Assembly (NCBI GenBank): GCA_036897095.1
Contig: JAYMSP010001960.1
Location: forward strand, 1-27,420
Direction of reading: 5' to 3'
Length of the DNA: 27,420 nucleotides
DNA from: Plantago elongata
Taxonomy: Eukaryota > Streptophyta > Magnoliopsida > Lamiales > Plantaginaceae
Positions 1 to 11,115 of this stretch are shown piece by piece. The translations under genes were made by a program, and so were the position numbers. The number at the start of each line of letters is the position of its first letter. Within the stretch, counting starts at the first letter, position 1. Under the pieces are notes generated by a model. It searched no databases. It saw nothing but the letters and a program-made list of their open reading frames with translations, and was not told the origin of the DNA.

Positions 1-130
1 AAGTGATGGAGGCGTAGAAGTGAAAGATACAGAGAGAACGTGAAAGAGTGAAAGATGCAGAGAGAAAGATAAGTGAAAGAAGAAAGTGAAAGAGTGAAAG
101 ATACAGATCTGAGAAAGTGAAAGAGGTGGA
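1..130. repeat. Purine-rich GTGAAAGA-type tandem repeats
   Basis: This low-complexity stretch is built from degenerate GTGAAAGA and CAGAGAGA units. A 22-bp unit at 40-61 recurs at 86-107 with one mismatch. It is cut by the window edge. No coding frame is visible. It looks like simple-sequence expansion rather than a recognisable transposon end. Confidence 0.6.
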
Positions 131-2370
131 AACGGACAGGAGTAATGAACGGACAGGATTATATGTGGATTATATTCTTAATTTCGGTTGTCGTGTGTTG
201 TGGTATTTGCTTAGCGTGTTCGGATTATATGTGGTTATGACTTTGTATGACTTCATATTTACGTTGTTTGTTTCGAACATTTGAAATAAGTTATTGTGTT
301 TTTAATATGCGTGTAGTTCGCTATTTTATCGTATATCCAATTGATATACGATAGCTAACATGTCATACCATGTCTCCACAATCGTGTTCGAATACATTAT
401 TTAATTAATTACGATTCCATTCACTAATATTTGCTTCGATTATTCTGGAATATAATTTTATTATTGTCATTTAATCTCATTTTAATATATAAAAACATTA
501 CTTCTTAGACAAATACTACCAAACTACTTATTACATAATTAAACCAATCGTATAATTCTAACAACCTTAAATATTAATCATTAACCAATATAATATTCAT
601 ACATATTTTATCAAATCCCAATACCAATCACATCATACTTACACCAACCATTTATCTCTTACACAACCTATATAAAAAACCTACAATACCATATCCAATT
701 ACAATTCTATACCAAACACTAATTTTAACAATCCTACTACAATTCGAATCACTATTCACCCATTCAAATACTCCCCACTCAAATCCCCATCCAAACAGCC
801 ACTTACTCTTTCACATGCCCCAAAATAGGGTCCTACCATTCTATTTGAGTCATATTAATGTTTTCATTTTTAATTCTGGTTATCATTGAAATTTCACTAA
901 TTTTAGTACTACGTTGTTATGCTGTATTATCAATAATACACCTTTAGAAATATGACAAATTATATCATTTAACATTTTAAAATTATTTAATAATTAATTC
1001 TTATAATTAAAACAATGTTTAAAATACACATTATGTAAATTTACAATCTCATACCTCCTAAATAGTTAATTTACATCTTCAAAAAAATAAATCAATCATC
1101 TCCAAATCTACTTTCGCCACCACCGCCGTCGGAGCTCCGGTGAATTTTTTCATTTTTTTTTTAGAATTGTTTCGGTTTGGAAGCTCGTCCAGATCTGGAA
1201 GCTCACCATGGAAGCTCAGTTGTCGGAGCTCTGGTAGCCTTCTTTTATTTTTTAAGTTTTTTTTGCAAAATATAAAAATGTAAAATTGGGTGTTTGTGAA
1301 ATTTTTAATTATTATTGGGTTGATCTTGAATTGTTTTGGGTATATTTTGCTAAGATTGAAATATAAGGGATGTTTAATTAAATAACTCTAAAAGATATTT
1401 TAACATAGTGCAACGTCCCACTACGTTATTATGCCACAGTGCGACGTCTGGTCGCATTAATAAAAATTGAAGGGTTGGGATTCAATCTTGAGTTGATTCA
1501 ATGGTGTAGATCGTAATACGAACAATAATATAATGCGACGATACTATTCTTAGCCATATCCACGTATATTTGCACGTCTAATACGTTTTTAACGGATAAT
1601 TTAGAATGTATGGGATGTATTAATTTGCGAAAAGTAAATAAAAATAATAATAGTAATTTGATCGTAGTTTAGGTTCTCGAAAGTGAATATTTATTGATCT
1701 GTTTTGCTTGTACAGATACTCACAAAAGCTGTATGCTTAAGAACTAAGGTTGCAATGTTTGACGTCATGGACAGCATCTAACAGGGAACTAGTTCCACCC
1801 TTTCTGGCCATAGAACGAGAATAATTGAGAAAAAGGCTCTACCTTTGGAGATAAAATGTACCAGTGCTAGCTGCTGTGCTAGTAACAAAGGATTAAGCAT
1901 AAAGGGTTTGGGAAGCACCAATAAGCATGCGAATGCGAACACAATTTGACTACGAAAAATGTTAAAATTCAAATATTAAAATAAAAATACGTCAAGAATA
2001 CATTTGGTTATTTATATCTCTATATATTTTATATGTGAAATAAATAATTACTATAGGTTAGGATTAGATCTATTAAATCATATCTATAGAACTTTGGCAT
2101 GTTTTGACAAATAGAAAAAGTCTTGTTGAAAAGGACTCTTATAAAATTCAGTTATATCCAAAAAAAAAAGAAAAAATAAATAAGTATAACTAATGCATTA
2201 AAAGAAAAAAATACTTATTCCTTAAGTATTTTTGAAGTGCGCATATTAAATACGTTCGCAGGTGAATACGCCAGGCTAGAATGTACGCAAGACAAACAGA
2301 ATGACAGAAACTTGTGTTATATGTAGATTATATATGCAAGTTTGATTTTAGCGGGTACTCAAATCAGTAA
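131..2370. other. AT-rich intergenic DNA, no gene seen
   Basis: I see no convincing reading frame or RNA gene here. Between 1408 and 1460 a motif of the form AGTGCRACGTC occurs twice about 30 bp apart, next to another related TGCGACG at 1533, which suggests an unclassified degraded repeat. A patch at 1105-1235 is rich in GGAAGCTC-like words that recur around 2955-3040, so the two patches may be fragments of the same old repeat. Everything else is AT-rich background. Confidence 0.5.
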
Positions 2371-2923
2371 AGACTTAGGCTTTGTCTAGCAAAACTAGTT
2401 GAAAAGGTAACTGCTTAGACTTTGTTTAGCAAAATTAGCTGAAAAGGTAACTGATAGCTGGAAAGTTAGCTGGTAACTGAAAAGGTAGCTCGTGAAGTAG
2501 TTTTTTTTCCCAACAAGTTAACTTCATTAGTTTCTCAAATAAGCCAGCTCTTGTTTAAAAAGTTACATGTTTACATAAGAAGTTTTTTATCAAAAAATCT
2601 CATTGAGCTGAAAAACTAACTGAAAAGTTAGCTGGTTTGAGAAGCTAATCAAGTTAGCTTGTGGGAAAAAAAATACATAACCATCTACTTTTTTAACTAG
2701 TTTTGTTAAACATGACCTTAGACTCTGTTTACCACTACCTTTTCAGCTGTATGGAATTTTTTTTTTATTAAAAAACTCGTTACGTAAATGCACAATTTTT
2801 TAAACAAACTAGCTGGTTTGAAAGCTAACCAAGTTAACTTGACAAAAAAAGAGCTACCGAATCAGCTACCAGCTACTTATTCATCTACCAGTTACCTATT
2901 CAACTAATTTTGTTAAACATGAC
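2371..2923. mobile_element. Cluster of hAT-like MITEs
   Basis: Related non-coding elements lie head to tail. The best-defined one spans about 2422-2716 and is flanked on both sides by CTTAGACT (2414-2421 and 2717-2724), an 8-bp direct repeat of the size hAT transposases generate. Its ends are imperfect inverted repeats: TTGTTTAGCAAAATTAG on the left, and the complement of CTAGTTTTGTTAAACATGAC on the right. A second related element (about 2725-2923) starts directly after the duplication and ends with a near copy of the same right terminus. A stray third left end sits at 2377-2410. The interiors are full of AGCTGGT/ACCAGCT words. There is no transposase. The hAT assignment rests on duplication length and end style only. 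Confidence 0.6.
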
Positions 2924-3579
2924 ATTAAGCTTGTATCACTCGATAGATATTCTGAGCTTCGTATGGAAGTTCCATGCTTTTGGAAGCTCCATCTGGAATG
3001 TGAAGCTGCCAGATCTGAATCGGGATTGGGAAGCTCTAATCCGGTAATTTTAGAGTGCCTTCACGGAGCTCCAACATCTATAACTAGCTTCCAAGTAAGA
3101 TTTACAACTATGGAAGTGAGTAGGATGCCGATGGAAGCGAGCAAGTCACTGCGAATTATATTAAAAGGGTGTATTTTCCTTTTCGAATTCATTGCATTGT
3201 TGATTATACTAAAATCTCTATAATCCCTAGTATTTGGAATGTTACAATTTTAAAAGTATAATATTCTAGAGATAAAAGCATATTTTGTTTTAGAATAGTA
3301 TCTTCATAATTTGATTGCTTATTTTGTTTTATGTTTGTCTGCAATTGGTTGTTGCTCATGTTATTTCCTGATCATTCTTAAAATTGTTATTTGTTAGATT
3401 TAGAAAAAGAGAAGGAAAATTAAAGCCATGCCCGGGTTTATATGTTTCCCGCCCACCATGCACTTTCCCTTGCAAAACCTTAGCAGTTAAGGCACATGTT
3501 TTGAAATTTTGAATGCAAAATCATTTTATACAGAATTGCATTGCATGTGATCTTAGTGGTTTTATCTTTTAACTGTTAA
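2924..3579. other. Intergenic stretch, no gene seen
   Basis: The only open frame (2963-3223, plus) contains repeated GGAAGCTCC-like words shared with 1105-1235 and matches nothing I know. I treat it as repeat-derived. The remainder is AT-rich and unremarkable. Confidence 0.45.
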
Positions 3580-3607
3580 ATAGGTACTAACCCGTGAATT
3601 TTCCACG
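3580..3607 (-). mobile_element. Candidate 3' terminus of the Helitron fossil
   Basis: Read on the minus strand, an imperfect hairpin (CGTG, 7-nt loop, CACG; arms 3607-3604 and 3596-3593) is followed by GGGTTAGTAC and then CTAT at 3583-3580. Helitrons end in a short hairpin about 10 nt before CTRR and insert between A and T. Here the terminus is one base off (CTAT) and is followed by T. It lies about 250 bp downstream of the helicase stop codon, where an autonomous element should end. The stem is short, so this is a candidate. Confidence 0.45.
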
Positions 3608-3832
3608 ACATATTCAACTTTTAATAAATAATTTAAATAATAAAAAGAAATATTCAAAATTACGATAAATAAAAATAAAATAAAATCATAAATGACGAAA
3701 TTTATTATTCCACAATAGATAGAAACAACCACATTTATTGGCTGCAAAACAGAAAATAAAAAAGTGTTAGTAAGTGAATTTAAAGGCATGTAGATTTCAT
3801 AGATCATTATTATGGATAAATAAGTACATACC

Positions 3833-4515
3833 TCATAGATTTATAAATATTTCCTTGTAGACAACATTGATAGTTGTATCAATTGGATTGTCAACCTTCA
3901 GACCTAGCTACTTTGTATGTGACTCTTAAAAATGCAACATACAACTGTCCATGGCAGAAAACAGGCTTTGGAAGGAAGAGTCCTACGTGAGCTAATGATT
4001 GACCTTGGTTCTTGTTTATTGTCATCGCATAACAAACTGATAAGGAAAACTATCTCCGTTGATGAAATCTAATTGGACACTTAGTCAAAGCTGATGGGCT
4101 CATTACCATTCGAGGTCTGTAAACTTTCTTCCTGTTATTATTTCCATGAATCGTCTTTGCCTGAATCATATGTGACAATCAATCGTGTTCCATTGCAGAG
4201 CTCATGTGCCTGCTCGATGTTCCTATGGAGCATGATCGAGCAACCTTCTTTCAGACGAATGATGTGATTGGGTACCCCAGATGTCTTAATTGTATTCAAC
4301 AACTCAACCGAATAAATGTCTTCTCGACTAACCACACCGTCCTCGTCGGGACATATGCTATCCGCACTCATGAACTCCTTTGAATCTCTAGGCAACAATG
4401 ACATTACGTAATCATTCACCGCAATCTCATTAGTTGGTGGAACTATTGCTCGGTCTAAAAACAAATTGATGTAATATTTATACCCATTATTTACAGTAAA
4501 TTTTAATTCATTCAA
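3833..4515 (-). pseudogene. Helitron PIF1-like helicase, C-terminal fragment, broken
   Basis: This is the C-terminal third of the PIF1-like DNA helicase of plant Helitrons (family knowledge). An open segment (4515-4138) carries DRAIVPPTNEI, then NDYVMSLLPRDSKEF, PNHIIRLKEGCSIMLHRNIE and LCNGTRLIVTYDS, the usual order. A frameshift near 4138 leads into a segment with YRPRMVMSPSALTKCPIRFH and an in-frame stop near 4070. After it come [19 protein letters not shown] and [13 protein letters not shown] (intact elements have ALSRV). A further frameshift near 3900 precedes the last segment, TINVVYKEIFINL, ending at TGA 3835-3833. The Rep/HUH part and the N-terminal helicase motifs are absent upstream (4516-5100 is AT-rich), so the copy is 5'-truncated and dead. 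Confidence 0.85.
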
Positions 4516-5097
4516 AATTTATTAACAAATTTAATTAAATGAAGTTTAATTAGCTTCAGACTTTTAATTTATTTTAAGAAAATGAATTTAAATTATCCTT
4601 AAAAAATTGCTATAATTGTATTAGTCAATTGAAATTGAAATAGTGACTGACTTTAACGAATTGATAAAATTGTATAATTGTATAAGTCGATTGAAATTGT
4701 ATTTTTGTTGGTGTGCATGAATTATTTTAAATAAACTGAATAAAATTTAGAAGATAAATTCTTATCCATATACTAAACATATTTAATATATGTATGGAAC
4801 TTGGCGTTGTAATTGATATGAATATGCTAACTTGTTGGGTGATGTGCATGAATTTATGCTAACTATCACTGTCTATTAATAGTATATAAAAGTAGTAAGA
4901 TAAATGAATTGGAATGAAAATAGGAAGAGATGTTAGATGTCGGAATGTTGTATTTGTTAATCTCCTACCTTCTAATTCAATTCTTGTGATGTCAAAGTTA
5001 GATTCAATGCTAGGTTTCATACCCTAAAAAAATTATGAAATTACGAGTTTGTTCAACAAAATGATTTTGTTTAAAAGACTTCGAATACTATTTTTAG
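4516..5097. other. AT-rich intergenic DNA
   Basis: No coding signal is present. The missing upstream part of the Helitron helicase does not continue here in any frame I could follow. The Helitron boundary on this side is not recognisable. Confidence 0.5.
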
Positions 5098-5313
5098 GAG
5101 TTTGTTGATACTCTTAGGAGTTTATTGTCTTAGAACTTGTCATTATCCAAGCCCAAAACCTGGCACTACGAAAAATGAAAACAAAAACGACCTGCTAAAT
5201 AACCAAGAAAATCTAAGGATCAACTCCGCTACTTTCCCAGAGTTGCAGCAGAGCCGAACAACCTGCAAGATCGATTGGATGGATGTTTGGATGTCATAGA
5301 GTTTGTTGATACT
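5098..5313. repeat. 186-bp segment between perfect 15-bp direct repeats
   Basis: GAGTTTGTTGATACT occurs at 5098-5112 and again, perfectly, at 5299-5313. The 186 bp between the copies are visibly richer in G and C than the surroundings and hold a short open frame with no recognisable product. The arrangement resembles a small insertion flanked by a long target duplication, as made by SINE/LINE retroposition, or a filler-containing break repair. I see no poly-A tail and no tRNA-like A/B boxes, so the mechanism is open. Confidence 0.5.
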
Positions 5314-5843
5314 TGACATTGAAATTAGGAGTTTGTATAGCTATACATATGGATGAAGTTGAAAATTCTAAACATGCAATCTTAAGAAGCGGAAAAATAT
5401 ATCACCTAATTAATTATTCAGTTTGCTAACTGAGCCTTAATTAAATTAATCTCATTTCACGTTCTTAATTTGTTCATGTTGTTATCATTCATGTTAAACT
5501 ATTTAAAATAAATGAGTGAACAATATTATAAAGTTTGTAACAAAGCCAAAACAAATTATTATAAGCACAATTTGATTGACTCATGTGTGTGTAAAAAAAT
5601 ATTTCGATCGATCACCTGTATAAAATTCATAATTGATGTGCATATATATATATGAATATTTTTTCTAAAATCTAATTAAAATAATTAATTATAAGGAATT
5701 TAGGGGTGGTTTTGAATGACTAACATAGAAACATCACTTTTAATTTTCTTGAGCTAAGTGGCATGAATTTGTATATCGAAATCTGTAGGTAGAATAAGTG
5801 GCTTGGATTTGTATATGCTATTTTGAGCTAAATGTATTTAGTG
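5314..5843. other. AT-rich intergenic DNA
   Basis: No gene or RNA signal is seen. A short (AT)n run lies at 5643-5652. The stretch ends where the MULE-type element is inserted. Confidence 0.5.
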
Positions 5844-6649
5844 TAACTATTGGGGAAATTTCAAAAAAGGTACAGTACAATGTATACCGGCCATTTTGGT
5901 AACTGTAGATTGCATCCGTCCAAAAAGGGTACACTACAATAACGTTGCATACAAAGGAGGTACTCTAGTAATTTTTTAAAACAAAAATAATGATGTGAAT
6001 TAACATGTAGTACTTTTGACTATTGACTTTTAATTTAATTGATTTAAAATTTTCTAAATTGATTAAGGTCATTCAAATTTATATAAAACTAAAAAACACT
6101 GTGAATTTTTTTAAACATAAAAAATTATTATTTTATTTAAGTACATAAAAAATAATAAAAATGCATAAATCAAGAAAGTGAAAAAATAAAAGTAAAATGA
6201 TCGTATGTCATGTTAAATGATTTTATTCTGGTCGGTTAGTCTCTTTAATAGCCTCACCAAAATAGAATGTCGTTTCAAATAAAGAAGAAGAGGTGAATTA
6301 AATATTTTTTAAATTTTTTTCATGTTTATGACATTTTACATTTTTAAACATAATTTTATATAATTAAATAAATTAATAGTTTTTTATTATAAATTTTATA
6401 ATTTTATATTTTAATAAATTTGACAATTTATATATTATTTAAAAAAATTTAGATGAATTTAAACTAAAGTTAATAGTCAAGAATCCTACATATCAATCCA
6501 TATAATCTTTTTACCTTAAAAAATTAATAGATATCTCTCTTGAACATAATATTATTGTAATGTAACTTTTTTTACGGTTACATTATGTTGGTACTAAAAG
6601 ATCGGTACACATTAAGCTGTATTTTTTTGGATTTTTGCCATAACTATTG
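5844..6649. mobile_element. MULE-type non-autonomous element with 9-bp target duplication
   Basis: The element occupies 5853-6640 (788 bp) and is bounded by perfect direct repeats TAACTATTG at 5844-5852 and 6641-6649. Its ends are long imperfect inverted repeats of about 100 bp (5853 to about 5958, and about 6541 to 6640). The outermost left sequence GGGAAATTTCAAAAAAGG pairs with the complement of the right end TGGCAAAAATCCAAAAAAA, and the match continues through a shared TACCG and a shared TACAATAA. Long inverted repeats with a 9-bp duplication are diagnostic of Mutator-like elements. The interior is AT-rich and carries no transposase, so it was mobilised in trans. Confidence 0.85.
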
Positions 6650-8293
6650 TAGTTTATTTAACTAAATGACTAACGTTATGTTAAATAAAATGTCGTTTTC
6701 ATAAAATTTGATTGAGTAGTTATAATTGTTTAGTGTGAAATGTGTATAAATGAAGACTGGTGGCTAAAATATAACATGTGTGTCTAAATATAAGATATCT
6801 CACTTTTTTTAATTAAATGTAATAGAGATTTCAATTTTTTTCAAGAGAAAAATAGTATCATGCTAGTCAAATAAATTTATTAAATAAACTTTAATCTTCC
6901 ACTTTAAAAATTTCTTCATCTGATATTGCTCCTTTCTTAAAATTCCTTACACTTCTATATATATAATGGATGAAAAGGAAAAGCTGGATACAGGATAATA
7001 AAGAGGTCTAAACTTTTAACAAGAGGGATATATGAGCAAGAAAGGGAAATAACCAACGTGTAAACATGTTTAAATAACTTAAAGGAAAAGTTACAAAAGT
7101 TGACCTTTTTATCATGGCCACATCGATCGGCTGTTCACCAAACTCGGATTCGGATCCACCGCCACATTCCATTGCTAATTGACAAAGATAAATTTATTTA
7201 ATCGCCTTCGACCGGATATTCTAAATTTTTTTATTAAATTTTTTAATAATAACTCATTTAATTCAGTTTATTTTCATTTAATTTACTTCAACTTTATTTA
7301 ACTATACACTTCAATTCAATTCTGTTTAATTCAGTTCAATTCAATTCAATTCCATCCAATTCAGTTCAGTTTAATAAATTTTCATTAAAAATAACAAAAT
7401 TTAAATCTAAACATTTTTAGTCAGCTTCCTAATTATGAAAATTCTTTCAATTGGATGTGCCTAACTATTTGTTAAATTTTTCATGGTCAACTAATAAATA
7501 TTTACAATGTCAATAAAATTTTCTGACTTAAGACATTCTTTATCAAACTTATCCATAACTTAAGTTTGAATGAAAGCACTTATTATATATGTTTCTCATA
7601 ATGTACGTTAATTATGTTTTCATAGTGTAATTTAAAGGTAGTTTATGGTTAAATACTTAAATTGGTAGAGAAAAACACTTAGCTTAGATAGATTAGGTGT
7701 CATATTATATGGAGTAAAGAGCATATTTAAGATTATACTATATGACTCACCGTCTAGAAAGTACGGTGAATTAAATTAAGTCTTTAATGTGATCCTTTAT
7801 TGAATCATGGACCAGGTCCTCTAGTGGTGTTCATTGAATGCCAGGCACACGTACTAACACCATGATTTATTAAGAAGCTTGTATAAGTAGAATTACATAA
7901 TAGCCCCAAAAGTAATTGAAATTTGCAAGTTTTCATGGATATGGAAGGAAAATTCAAGTTTTGGAACCCATCTTTGTTCCATTGATAATCATTAATGAAT
8001 TACGGGCCATTCGAATGTGACTGACTTCTCCTAGCAATCGAACTTCAAACTCTGGGAGATGCAAATAAGCCTGTAATTAGCTTAACTGATAATGTATCAT
8101 CATGAATATAAGATAAAAAGTTAACATTCATTAGTGATAAAAGATAATTTGATTTAAGATTTTGAGCACACGCTGAATCATAAAATGTACTTTGAAATTA
8201 GCTTTATGTAATGTATCAACAAATGAACTGTATGGTTGTATGTATCCTCTTATGTACATTTTTGTGCGTGAGCATTTGATGCGGTATTTTATA
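6650..8293. other. AT-rich intergenic DNA upstream of the AT74-like gene
   Basis: There is no convincing gene. A short pentanucleotide-like repeat of ATTCA/TTCAA units lies at about 7315-7372. A slightly less AT-rich patch at 7110-7170 and another at 7800-7865 contain no open frame of note. Confidence 0.5.
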
Positions 8294-8631
8294 CTACCTC
8301 CTTTTCAATCTCAAACTTACTAACTTTTCATGCTTGTTGCCCCAACTCCCAATCTTCTTAGTGCTAATGAAAAATATATATCCTACTTTATTCAATCCAT
8401 CATATTTTTATTTCAACTCCACATATTGAAGTTTAGAATTCGTGTTAAAATTCACATAAAGTACTATTAGTCCTAATCTCATGCCAATCGTTGTAAGATA
8501 AACTCCTTTTGTACAGTGATATTTTAAAGTTAAGTATTCATCGGATGATTGTACCATGCAAAAGTTTACGATGTGTGAAAATGCATTTTAAAACTCGGGG
8601 AACGTTTTGCCGAACGACATAGTCGGAGGAG
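8294..8631. mobile_element. Weak Stowaway-like MITE candidate
   Basis: TA followed by CTACCTCC (8292-8301) and GGAGGAG followed by TA (8625-8633) form short imperfect inverted ends with TA flanks around 338 bp of AT-rich DNA. The style resembles the better MITEs at 13057-13308 and 21761-21960, but the inverted match is only about 8 bp with an indel, so this may be chance. Confidence 0.25.
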
Positions 8632-8893
8632 TAGGATGCAAATTATGCTAATCATAATCATCATCAAGACATCAACCACCCTGTCATTGATAACCAATCC
8701 ATTTCAAAACCTGCAAGACTACAATTTGAATTTCAATTCAACCAGAAAAAATCCCAGTTGACATTCATCCCTTTCCAATCCCACTAGCCTACGCGTTTCC
8801 GCAAAACACGAATTCCATCAAATCGAATTCCCTTAAATTCCAGTCCCTCACTGGTTTCAATTGCTCAATTGCAGTTCCATAAGAATAAGGAAA

Positions 8894-11115
8894 ATGAAAT
8901 CATCAGAAAACAACTCAGATCACAATCAAATCCAGCCCCCTAGGGTTTTGCCCAAGCGGATAATCCTCGTCCGGCACGGGGAGAGCCAGGGGAATCGTGA
9001 CGAAGACACCTACGCCACCACTCCTGACCACAAGATACACCTGACGCCTCAGGGAATCGAGCAGGCGAAGCTAGCTGGGCTGCACATCCGGCGGGTGTTG
9101 GACGGAGGAGATTCGTCCAACTGGAGGATATACTTTTATGTATCGCCGTATGAGAGGACTCGGTCCACATTGCGGGAGATCGGGCGGGCGTTTCCGAAGA
9201 GGAGAGTGATTGGGGTTCGGGAGGAATGTAGGATTAGAGAGCAGGATTTTGGGAATTTTCAGGTTGCTGATCGGATGACTGTGATTAAGGAGACTAGAGA
9301 GAGGTTTGGGAGGTTTTTTTATCGGTTTCCTGAGGGAGAATCGGCTGCTGATGTTTATGATCGTGTTTCGAGTAAGTTCGTTCTTCTGTTTGCTTTTAGT
9401 TCTGTGATTTGGTAGCTGTTGTTTGTTTCCAGTAAGTTAGTTTATCTGTTTGCTTTCGATTGGTAGCGAATGTTTGTTTCCAGTGAGTTCATTTATCTGC
9501 TTGCTTTCAGTTCTGTGATTTGATAGCTAATGTTTGTTTCCCGTAAGTTCATTTATCTGTTTGCTTTCGATTCTGTAATTTGTAGCTAATGTTTGTTCCA
9601 GTTCCGGTATTCATCGGTTATATATGGTGATTGGGATTGTTTTGATTGAGCATTTATTATAAGAAGTTGCTGAAATAGAGCAAATCCAATTAGTGTAGAT
9701 TTATGGATTGTAAGTTTGTAACCAGTGCCTTGAAGTTCTGTTCATGTGTTCTCTAGTCTGTGCTATCTACTTCGTTGCGATGAATCATGATTTGATGTTA
9801 TAAGTTGAAATTAACCTGTTACTGGATAACCTAACATGTGGAGTTTTTCATGTGATATGTTTGTTTACGGCTTTAACTTCATTGATAATGTTCTCTTATT
9901 AGTTTCAGGTTACCGAATTCCTTTACTTGTAGGTAGGATCTTCAATGGAATAATTGGCACTGTGTAATTCTGAGATCCCCTTTGTTTTCTTAGTTGCTGG
10001 CAATGTAATATATAAATAAGCAGTTTTGTGTAGGTCGTATGATGATGATAGCTTTTAGATTAAGCATGCCATAACATTAATACTGTCAAAAGTAGGACAC
10101 CTACTCTTCTTGGATCAGTTCTGAAATGCCTGGGGTTATCTGATATGTTAGAGACCTAGAGTTACTTGAGCTTTGATTAAGATAGTTTAGTTGTCAACTG
10201 GTGTCGTTTATGAAGTATTTAAGTTTCTGTGTTGGAGTTCAATGAATACATATGTGTTCTATGTGTCTCAATTGGTTTGTTGCTACTGATAACATGCCAA
10301 GAAGACCTGTATTGCGTTTCCATAGTCTTGTATATTCTTCTGATTTAATTACATCAACTACAGTACAGGTAGTTTTAATCGTATTTCTGTTCTGCTGTTT
10401 GTTAGTCTAGTTCAAGTTATGTCATGGGAGATGGGAATGATAGAAGATACGTGTAAATAATGGATTAAGAAAGGCAAATGAAAATGACATTCTGGGTCAG
10501 TGTAGCGAAAATGCTCTAGATAAGGAGAAAGCTGTAGTTGCCTATTTGGTCATAATCTATATAGTGCTATTTTCGTATGTTATGCCCCTGGCCCCTGCAT
10601 ATAATTCTGTCCCCCATGCAGCTGAAATCATGCATCTCAGTCTGTTATACGAGGTGGTTAATCTGTAAATATTCAAGAACCACTTGCAATGTGCAGGTTT
10701 TCTTGAATCACTGTGGAGGGACATCGATATGAACAGGCTCCTCCAGAATCCAGCTGATGAAATCAACCTCGTAATTGTATCACACGGACTTGCTCTGCGT
10801 GTGTTTCTAATGAAGTGGTTCAAATGGACAGTTGAGCAATTCGAGGACTTAAATAACTTTGGGAATTGTGAGGTACGAGTAATGGAGCAAGGTTTGGGTG
10901 GGGATTACAGCCTCGCCCTCAACCATACTGGCGAAGAAATGAAAGAATGGGGGTTTTCCTCCGAAATGGTATCAGAACAGAAGTGGCGAGCTCATGCTCC
11001 CAAGGGTGATTGGAACGACAAATGCCCATGGTACCTTGATTCTTTCTTCGACCAGTTTGCAGATTCTGAAGGTGAAGAGGGTGATAGTTCGCAGCCACAT
11101 GATAATGGAAGCTAG
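8894..11115 (+). CDS. Phosphoglycerate mutase-like protein, AT74/AT74H type
   Basis: Two exons, 8894-9371 and 10697-11115, join in frame (codon AGT split a|gt) to give 298 residues. The protein belongs to the histidine phosphatase superfamily. LVRHGES places the phospho-accepting histidine at residue 28, SPYERTRST supplies the conserved arginine, VREECRIREQDFGNF the acidic part of the pocket, and VSHGLALR the second histidine (H189). The C-terminus is acidic. The closest relatives I recognise are Arabidopsis AT74 (At3g05170) and AT74H, whose substrate is unknown to me; a glycolytic role should not be assumed. I chose the ATG at 8894 because the upstream extension to 8861 begins with TTG. The 1325-nt intron starts with tandem copies of its own splice donor. 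The gene is convergent with the F-box gene at 11478-12358. Confidence 0.93.
9372..9600 (+). repeat. Four tandem repeats each starting with a splice donor
   Basis: The start of the AT74-like intron is a tandem array of units 51-60 bp long. Each unit begins with a consensus 5' splice site and ends with TGTTTGTTTCC or a near variant: GTAAGT at 9372 (the donor used), GTAAGT at 9432, GTGAGT at 9483 and GTAAGT at 9543. A decayed fifth start, GTTCCG, is at 9601. The interiors share TTTATCTGTTTGCTTTC and TGTGATTTG. The end of exon 1 (CGTGTTTCGA) resembles the unit ends, so the exon-intron junction itself seems to have been duplicated. A stop at 9413-9415 lies before donors 2-4, so using them would truncate the protein at 173 residues. 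Confidence 0.85.

Noticed and set aside
1778..1972. Minus-strand hydrophobic small frame
   Set aside because: It lies in AT-rich intergenic DNA with no promoter, homologue or codon pattern to support it.
3562..3807. Minus-strand 81-codon frame next to the helicase relic
   Set aside because: It covers the non-coding tail and terminus of the Helitron, is AT-biased and has no known domain.
5164..5177. CACTACGAAAAATG, resembling a CACTA transposon end
   Set aside because: No matching inverted TAGTG end or 3-bp target duplication was found at a sensible distance, so it is likely coincidental.
8940..9170. Minus-strand frame opposite AT74-like exon 1
   Set aside because: It is a shadow of the GC-rich coding exon; the plus strand carries the conserved RHG motif.
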